Shown: positions 7,650 to 11,217 of the stretch, in pieces
Layout: every line of letters starts with the position of its first letter
Numbering within the stretch: position 1 is the first letter of the stretch
NCBI GenBank assembly: GCA_035285005.1
Contig: JAYKIB010000262.1
Coordinates: 1-11,217, forward strand
Reading direction: 5' to 3'
Source: Prochlorothrix sp035285005
GTDB taxonomy: Bacteria > Cyanobacteriota > Cyanobacteriia > Prochlorotrichales > Prochlorotrichaceae
Length of the DNA: 11,217 nt
Notes under the pieces: generated by a model
The model's database searches: none
Seen by the model: only the letters and a program-made list of their open reading frames with translations
What the model was told of the DNA's origin: nothing
Made by a program: the position numbers and the translations under genes

Positions 7650-7700
7650 GGGGTTCCGGGCACCCCGGGGCATTCCCGCGATGGTTGATAGCGTAGTCGC

Positions 7701-7756
7701 CCAGTTCCAGGAAGCCAGTTCCAGGAAGCCAGTTCCGGGCGGCCAGTTCCTTGGGC
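7701..7756. repeat. 14-bp tandem repeat (about 4 units) between pdxJ and ycf54
   Basis: Two identical units CCAGTTCCAGGAAG (7701-7714, 7715-7728) are followed by two decayed units starting CCAGTTCC (7729, 7743). A further 14-bp pair based on ACCCTTTGAACC (7879-7892, 7893-7906) runs into the ycf54 start codon. Otherwise 7650-7904 shows no gene. Confidence 0.8.
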
Positions 7757-7904
7757 TGCGCTGGGCATCGCCGAAATTCTTCCCCACAGCTAGAAGGGGA
7801 TGGCGATGGGCTAAACTTAATGACTGGCATTTCAATGGCCTATGGCAGCCACCCAGCCATTTATCCCTTTAAGACCTAACCCTTTGAACCCTACCCTTTG
7901 AACC

Positions 7905-8228
7905 ATGCAGACCTATTACTACGTTGCCGCAAGCCAGAAATTCCTCTGTGACGATGAGCCCCTAGACGAGGTGTTTCGTGAGCGTCAGCGCAACTACCAG
8001 GAGCAGGAGAAGGAAATTGACTTTTGGTTGGTGAAGCAACCGGCTTTCTTGGATGCTCCGGCCCTAGCGTCCGTCAAGGCCAAGTGTCCCCAGCCCGCAG
8101 CGGCAATTATTTCCACCGATCGCAGCTTTATTACTTGGTTGAAGCTGCGTTTGGAGTTCGTGCTGACCGGTGAGTTCCAGGCCCCTTCCGACGGCATCTC
8201 GGATCCGATCGCGTCCCTAACGACCTAA
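7905..8228 (+). CDS. ycf54: Ycf54, subunit/assembly factor of the Mg-protoporphyrin ester oxidative cyclase
   Basis: A 107-residue protein of the DUF2488/Ycf54 family, conserved in cyanobacteria, algae and plants. It is needed for normal activity of the aerobic cyclase that makes the isocyclic ring of chlorophyll (protochlorophyllide formation), working with the AcsF/CycI di-iron protein. The family blocks are nearly unchanged: TYYYVAASQKFL at the start, EPLDEV, RNYQEQ.KEIDFWL, the KCPQPAAAIISTD region (about 60-72) and the TWLKLRLEFVLTGEF segment (about 77-91). Length is full. The start is supported because homology begins at residue 1, although the upstream ACCCTTTGAACC repeat gives no good ribosome binding site. 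It follows pdxJ in the same direction; I recall the same order in Synechocystis (slr1779, slr1780). Co-transcription across the 255-bp gap is uncertain. Confidence 0.96.
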   Translation: MQTYYYVAASQKFLCDDEPLDEVFRERQRNYQEQEKEIDFWLVKQPAFLDAPALASVKAKCPQPAAAIISTDRSFITWLKLRLEFVLTGEFQAPSDGISDPIASLTT

Positions 8229-8269
8229 GCTCCCACGGCGGGGGCAAGACGACCCAAGGCGGGTTCTCA

Positions 8270-8353
8270 TTGTGGCAGGCGGCAAAGCCGCCTGCCACAA
8301 TCCTGATTCTGTCGTGGGCACTGCGGTCGAAATTTGAATTGTTCGAGGTGCCC
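8270..8353 (-). mobile_element. MITE-like element, copy e, truncated, inverted
   Basis: Member of the GGGCACCTCGA family in reverse orientation. Read on the - strand it starts at 8353 with GGGCACCTCGA, continues with CAAATTTCGACCGCAGTGCCC, nearly identical to copy f, and reaches a perfect hairpin: TTGTGGCAGGCGGC (8270-8283), loop, GCCGCCTGCCACAA (8287-8300). The other terminal repeat is missing beyond 8270, so no target duplication can be read. It sits about 40 bp after the ycf54 stop codon. Confidence 0.85.
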
Positions 8354-8410
8354 TATCCAGATTTGCCCTGGAAAAATCTGTAATCTTGCCACACAAAGTC
8401 GGATTTGACC

Positions 8411-8439
8411 TTGCACCGATCGAAAAGGGATGGTTTATA
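8411..8439 (+). promoter_or_regulatory. Candidate sigma70-type promoter upstream of the SPOR-like gene
   Basis: TTGCAC (8411-8416), a 17-bp spacer and TTTATA (8434-8439) give a reasonable -35/-10 pair. Transcription would start near 8446, in or beside an 8-G run (8442-8449), about 80 bp before the ATG at 8526. Inferred from spacing and AT-rich contrast only. Confidence 0.35.
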
Positions 8440-8441
8440 TA

Positions 8442-8491
8442 GGGGGGGGTTAGGGTCCATGGTCGATCGCGACCAATCACCCCAGCCCCCC
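8442..8491 (+). promoter_or_regulatory. Leader hairpin flanked by G8 and C6 runs
   Basis: TGGTCG (8460-8465), loop ATCG and CGACCA (8470-8475) form a 6-bp hairpin. A GGGGGGGG run (8442-8449) and a CCCCCC run (8486-8491) on either side could pair as an outer stem. It lies in the probable 5' leader of the next gene. A regulatory role is inference only. Confidence 0.35.
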
Positions 8492-8525
8492 ATGGCCGGA
8501 AAGAACCATCACCCACGCTATCACC

Positions 8526-9413
8526 ATGAGAGTTCCCTATCCCCCCGCCGCGAAGGTTAAGCCAATACCATCGATCACTGGGTCTTCAGAGACCACAGGC
8601 GCGAGGGCCGCAGGCGCGATCGATCAGCCCCCCGTTCCCCCGTCCCATCCCACCTCCGCCCCAGCACAGCCCCAGCACACACACCATCCAAGAGCATCAC
8701 TGACCGGTGCATCCGTGACGGGTGCAGTCAGACTCGGGCCTCGCATCCCGCTGCAACGCCTAGGGCTCTGGGGCAGCTCCCTATTCCTCGGCCTCCTAAC
8801 CTGGGGGGGAACAGCCTTACCCAGTTTCAGCCAAACAGCCCCCGGTTCCAGTCTGCCCGCCTGTAACCCTCCCGCACCGGGCGAGTATTTGCTGCTGGTC
8901 CTCACACCCGACGCCGCCAGTCAAAACAGCCTCCGCCAGGCCCTCCCACCCTCGGTGGCCGTGCCAGCCTGCGACTATCTCGGCAATACCGTGTCCCGCA
9001 TGGGCGGCTTCCGCAACCCCGAGGATGCCACGGCTTGGGCCGATTACATCCAGGAAGTGGCGAACCTCCAGTCCTTCGTGGCCCGCCCGCCCAGTACCGC
9101 CCCAAACACCCCCCCCAGTCCGCCAATCCCGACAACCCGCACCTTTAACCCCCAGCTCCTCGGACCGGGCTACGCTGTCCTCGTGGACTATGGCAACGAT
9201 CCCGCCGTCGCCCAACGCCTCCGCCAAGCCCGCCAGCGAACCCCCGGCCTTGTCAGCTTTGGGCAACGGCCTTACCTGCTCACCTTCCAAAGCACCGACA
9301 GTAACCAGGCCCTCGCCCTACTCGCGGATTTAAATCGCCAGGGGTTTAAGGCGCTAGTGGTCAATAGTCAAGGGGTGGTGCTGCTGACCGATCAGGTGAA
9401 AGGTTTGCCCTAG
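8526..9413 (+). CDS. Hypothetical exported protein with two SPOR-like repeats
   Basis: A 295-residue reading of unknown function. Residues 1-75 are low-complexity (Pro, Ser, Thr, Ala, Gln, His). A hydrophobic segment (about 79-98: LGLWGSSLFLGLLTWGGTAL) ends near a possible cleavage site before SFSQ, so export or membrane anchoring is likely. The remainder has two domains that look SPOR-like: about 115-188 (GEYLLLVLTPDA through NLQSFV) and about 211-293 (GPGYAVLVDYGNDP, FGQRPYLLTFQ, LNRQGFKALVVNSQG). A Pro/Thr linker (188-206) joins them. SPOR domains usually bind denuded peptidoglycan, and cyanobacterial proteins of this shape are known to me only as hypotheticals. The start is uncertain: ATG 8526 gives an odd cytoplasmic tail, whereas GTG 8715 would place about 15 residues before the hydrophobic core, a typical signal peptide. 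The stop codon falls in repeat B. Confidence 0.75.
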   Translation: MRVPYPPAAKVKPIPSITGSSETTGARAAGAIDQPPVPPSHPTSAPAQPQHTHHPRASLTGASVTGAVRLGPRIPLQRLGLWGSSLFLGLLTWGGTALPSFSQTAPGSSLPACNPPAPGEYLLLVLTPDAASQNSLRQALPPSVAVPACDYLGNTVSRMGGFRNPEDATAWADYIQEVANLQSFVARPPSTAPNTPPSPPIPTTRTFNPQLLGPGYAVLVDYGNDPAVAQRLRQARQRTPGLVSFGQRPYLLTFQSTDSNQALALLADLNRQGFKALVVNSQGVVLLTDQVKGLP

Positions 9414-9493
9414 GGGCGCTTTCATCATTTAGCCCTAGACTGCCCTCAAAATCAGAAACACAGCCCCTAGCTCCTATAGCTGGGACGGGCGTG
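9410..9493 (+). repeat. Dispersed repeat B, copy 2, starting at the SPOR-like gene's stop codon
   Basis: An 84-bp segment homologous to 2953-3034. Its ends CTAGGGGC (9410-9417) and GCCCCTAG (9463-9470) are exact inverted repeats, and homology extends past them to CGGGCGTG. As in copy 1, the TAG of CTAGGGGC terminates the upstream reading frame. Confidence 0.8.
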
Positions 9494-9530
9494 TCACTTT
9501 GAATAACGTCAATAGCGTCAGGTTTCTACA

Positions 9531-9629
9531 GGGCACCTCGAAAAATTCAAATTTCGACCGTAGTGCCCACGGCAGAGTCAGGGTTGTGGTAGGCGGCTTC
9601 GCCGCCTACCACAATTAATCGAGGTGCCC
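9531..9629 (+). mobile_element. MITE-like element, copy f, TSD TACA
   Basis: The best-preserved copy: 99 bp, with perfect ends GGGCACCTCGA and TCGAGGTGCCC, flanked by TACA on both sides (9527-9530 and 9630-9633). It contains the CGACCGTAGTGCCCACGGCAG core and a perfect hairpin TTGTGGTAGGCGGC, loop TTC, GCCGCCTACCACAA. Confidence 0.92.
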
Positions 9630-9640
9630 TACAGTGAATT

Positions 9641-9734
9641 GAGGACACGCCCCAGGAGGACACGCCCCAGGAGGAATCTGGGCAAGGTTCCCAAACTGAG
9701 TCGAGTCGATCTAGGTCGATCTGAGTCGATCGAT
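9641..9734. repeat. 15-bp and 10-bp tandem repeats next to copy f
   Basis: GAGGACACGCCCCAG is repeated twice exactly (9641-9655, 9656-9670) with the start of a third unit. At 9705-9734 three 10-bp units start GTCGATC: GTCGATCTAG, GTCGATCTGA and GTCGATCGAT. No coding content. Confidence 0.85.
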
Positions 9735-9806
9735 TAACCCACACAAGAATCCGGGTTGGGTTGGACAGAGCGGAGTCGAAGCCCAACCCCCCTCATCGAA
9801 GTCCCC
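9721..9806 (+). mobile_element. Decayed MITE-like element, copy h
   Basis: A degenerate family member. AACCCACACAAGAATC parallels ACCCACGCAAGAGTC of copy b. The long hairpin core in flipped orientation (AGAGCGGAGTCGAAGC) is bracketed by GGGTTGG and CCCAACCC. The right end is TCATCGAAGTCCCC. The left end is not clear and no target duplication is seen. It lies just upstream of the IMPase-family start. Confidence 0.55.
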
Positions 9807-9845
9807 GTTCCCCATTCGTTCATTCTGCTACGATCGCCCCCAACC

Positions 9846-10700
9846 ATGGATGCCAAGCAACTCGCCATTTTCCTTGATGTCGCCACGGAAGCCGCCCTCG
9901 CCGGTGGTGCCGTACTCCAACAATACTGGGGCAAGCTCGATCGCCACAGCATCGAAGAGAAAGGCCGACCCGGTGACTTGGTGACCGTCGCCGATCGCGC
10001 CTCGGAAGCCGCTGTTTTGAGCGTCATTCAGCGTCACTGCCCCGAGCACAGCATCCTCGCGGAAGAGTCCGGTCTCCAAACCGAAGCCAAGAACGAAGAC
10101 TTTCTGTGGGCGATCGATCCCCTGGACGGCACCACCAACTACGCCCACCAGTATCCCTTCTATGGCGTTTCCGTGGCCCTGCTGATCCACGGGGAACCCC
10201 AGGTGGGGGTCGTCTACGCCCCCTTTTTCCAAGACCTATTCCGCGCCGCCCAGGGCTTGGGGGCCACCCGCAACCGTCAACCCATCACCGTCTCCCAAAC
10301 CACAACCCTAGCCGATAGCCTCCTCGTCACCGGCTTTGCCTACGATCGCCACGAAACCGACGACAATAACTATCGCGAATTTTGTCATCTCACCCACCTC
10401 ACCCAAGGGGTCCGGCGCGGCGGATCCGCCGCCCTGGATCTGGCCTATGTGGCCTGCGGCCGCTTGGATGGCTACTGGGAGCGGGGGCTGTCGCCCTGGG
10501 ATTTAGCGGCGGGCGTAGTGCTCGTACGGGAGGCGGGCGGTTTAGTCACCGCCTATGATCAGGGGCCCTTCCAGCTGCGATCGGGCCGCATCTTGGCCAC
10601 CAATAGCATCCTCCATTCCGACCTGAGCCAAGCCCTGGCCCAAGCCCAGATCCAACCCTTGGGTCTCTCGGCCTGCGACGGCAGCCAACCGAACCCTTAA
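9846..10700 (+). CDS. Inositol monophosphatase family phosphatase (SuhB/IMPase-like)
   Basis: A 284-residue Mg2+-dependent phosphatase. Metal ligands and motifs are complete: AEES (72-75; first Glu at 73), WAIDPLDGTTNYAH (88-101; Asp 91 and 94), GGSAALDLAYVACGRLDGY (192-210) and SPWDLAAG (216-223; Asp 219). The enzyme acts on inositol phosphates or related sugar phosphates in the cytosol. Family members also dephosphorylate histidinol phosphate or fructose-1,6-bisphosphate, so the exact substrate is not settled. The start at 9846 is chosen because homology begins at MDAKQL; an in-frame ATG at 9756 would add 30 residues encoded by a decayed repeat. There is no clear ribosome binding site. A hairpin just past the stop codon probably ends the transcript. 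It is flanked by repeats on both sides and appears monocistronic. Confidence 0.93.
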   Translation: MDAKQLAIFLDVATEAALAGGAVLQQYWGKLDRHSIEEKGRPGDLVTVADRASEAAVLSVIQRHCPEHSILAEESGLQTEAKNEDFLWAIDPLDGTTNYAHQYPFYGVSVALLIHGEPQVGVVYAPFFQDLFRAAQGLGATRNRQPITVSQTTTLADSLLVTGFAYDRHETDDNNYREFCHLTHLTQGVRRGGSAALDLAYVACGRLDGYWERGLSPWDLAAGVVLVREAGGLVTAYDQGPFQLRSGRILATNSILHSDLSQALAQAQIQPLGLSACDGSQPNP

Positions 10701-10703
10701 GGC

Positions 10704-10734
10704 ATGGTCCCCGGGGAGTCCTGACGGGGGCCAT
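10704..10734 (+). terminator. Hairpin after the IMPase-family gene
   Basis: ATGGTCCCC (10704-10712) pairs with GGGGGCCAT (10726-10734): 9 pairs including one G-T wobble and a 13-base loop, starting 4 bases after the stop codon. The position suits a terminator, but there is no downstream T-run, so intrinsic termination is uncertain. Confidence 0.45.
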
Positions 10735-10788
10735 CGCACTGACAACGGAGCGGTGGCCCTGGGCCGCAATAGGGCGGGAAACAACTGT

Positions 10789-10870
10789 TAAGATAAGATA
10801 CCGACTGAGGATGGGCCTTCACCTCGGTTCAGAGGAGAGGAACCCCTAGGCTTCCAACCCATCCTCAGTC
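10789..10870 (+). ncRNA. Candidate structured small RNA with a 13-bp closing stem
   Basis: GACTGAGGATGGG (10803-10815) is perfectly complementary to CCCATCCTCAGTC (10858-10870), enclosing 42 bases that can form smaller stems (for example GGTTC at 10826-10830 with GAACC at 10839-10843). Two overlapping -10-like TAAGAT boxes (10789-10794, 10794-10799) lie immediately upstream, which would place a transcript start at or near the stem. I find no good -35 box and do not recognise 6S RNA, SRP RNA, tmRNA, RNase P or a Yfr motif. It could also be an insertion remnant or the leader of a gene beyond the window. The strand is chosen from the -10 boxes. Confidence 0.4.
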
Positions 10871-10893
10871 CCTGAGCCACTTCCAACCTAGAC

Positions 10894-10963
10894 CAACAGT
10901 TGCGTTGTGACGGGCGGCTTTGACGCCCAGCCCTATGCCCCAACCCCATTACTCGCAGTGCCC
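10894..10963 (+). mobile_element. Decayed remnant of the GGGCACCTCGA element family
   Basis: GTTGTGACGGGCGGCTTTGA resembles the hairpin region of copy b (GTTGTGACCGGCGGCTTCGC). The segment ends CATTACTCGCAGTGCCC, close to the family right end AATTAATCGAGGTGCCC. The left part is not recognisable. It lies 12 bp from intact copy g. Confidence 0.4.
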
Positions 10964-10975
10964 TTCATTTGTACT

Positions 10976-11088
10976 GGGCACCTCGATTAATACAGATTTT
11001 CACCGCAGTACCCACGGCAGAATTAGGGTTGGGTTGCGCGGCTTCGCCGCGCAACCCAATTAGCGCAACCCAATTAATCGAGGTGTCC
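10976..11088 (+). mobile_element. MITE-like element, copy g, TSD TACT
   Basis: A 113-bp element. The left end is GGGCACCTCGATTAAT and the right end ATTAATCGAGGTGTCC (one mismatch), flanked by TACT on both sides (10972-10975, 11089-11092). The hairpin is TTGGGTTGCGCGGC (11029-11042), loop TTC, GCCGCGCAACCCAA (11046-11059). The right arm with trailing ATTA is duplicated: GCGCAACCCAATTA at 11049-11062 and 11063-11076. This explains the extra 14 bp over the 99-bp form. Confidence 0.88.
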
Positions 11089-11097
11089 TACTCCTAA

Positions 11098-11209
11098 GTA
11101 CCGGACAAAAAAGTGATCAGCATGGCCCCAAACCCTTGTAGGCTAAGCATTTGAGGCTGATCGCCTAAAACCCTTGTATAGTAGGTATTTCCAGGGTTTT
11201 GTCCGGTAC
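11098..11209. mobile_element. IS630/mariner-like MITE (CCGGACAAAA ends, TA duplication)
   Basis: GTACCGGACAAAA (11098-11110) and TTTTGTCCGGTAC (11197-11209) are perfect 13-bp inverted repeats. Reading the ends as CCGGACAAAA and TTTTGTCCGG leaves TA on both sides, the target duplication of the IS630/Tc1/mariner group. The interior (about 86 bp) is too small for a transposase and contains a direct repeat AAACCCTTGTA (11130-11140, 11168-11178). It is inserted 9 bp beyond copy g. Family assignment is inferred from TA alone; the inverted repeat is certain. Confidence 0.75.
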
Positions 11210-11217
11210 AGAGGTCC

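Noticed and set aside
7655..7680. GC-rich hairpin after pdxJ as a terminator
   Set aside because: CCGGGCACCCCGG gives only a very short stem with no T-run; too weak to call.
10803..10870. Known RNA (6S, SRP, tmRNA, RNase P, Yfr1/Yfr2, tRNA)
   Set aside because: None of the signature motifs or cloverleaf features could be found; left as an unassigned candidate.

Overview
This window is very likely from a GC-rich cyanobacterium. It carries ycf54 (a subunit of the chlorophyll-pathway oxidative cyclase), a CSP41-type epimerase homologue and a DUF2854 membrane protein, all largely restricted to oxygenic phototrophs. It also contains five copies of the HIP1 octamer GCGATCGC (742, 3827, 6112, 6473, 6538) and many CGATCG cores. 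I do not name a species.

Layout. The window opens inside ung (uracil-DNA glycosylase, + strand), which converges on a DUF2854 gene (- strand). A repeat-rich gap (about 1330-2017) leads to a CSP41-like gene. Then come a second repeat-rich gap, a 1136-residue PAS/GAF/GGDEF/EAL cyclic-di-GMP enzyme, pdxJ (vitamin B6), ycf54 (chlorophyll), a secreted or membrane-anchored SPOR-like protein of unknown function, and an inositol-monophosphatase family gene. The last 500 bases hold no protein gene: a terminator-like hairpin, a candidate structured RNA, and two or three small mobile elements.

The genes are mainly housekeeping and show no single pathway. The one pair that looks meaningful is pdxJ followed by ycf54, which I recall being neighbours in Synechocystis as well (slr1779/slr1780).

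The striking content lies between genes. (1) A family of about 80-123 bp non-coding elements has terminal inverted repeats GGGCACCTCGA/TCGAGGTGCCC. Four copies have perfect 4-bp target duplications (CTCA, GGCA, TACA, TACT). Four copies carry a 14-bp perfect hairpin whose pairs change in a compensatory way. At least six good copies plus two or three decayed ones lie in 11 kb. (2) A second repeat of about 83 bp begins on the stop codon of two unrelated genes. (3) A 112-bp element with CCGGACAAAA ends flanked by TA looks like an IS630/mariner-type MITE. (4) Short tandem repeats of 10-15 bp appear in most gaps. No defence system, CRISPR, tRNA, rRNA or transposase gene is present; the exciting candidate is the non-coding repeat biology.
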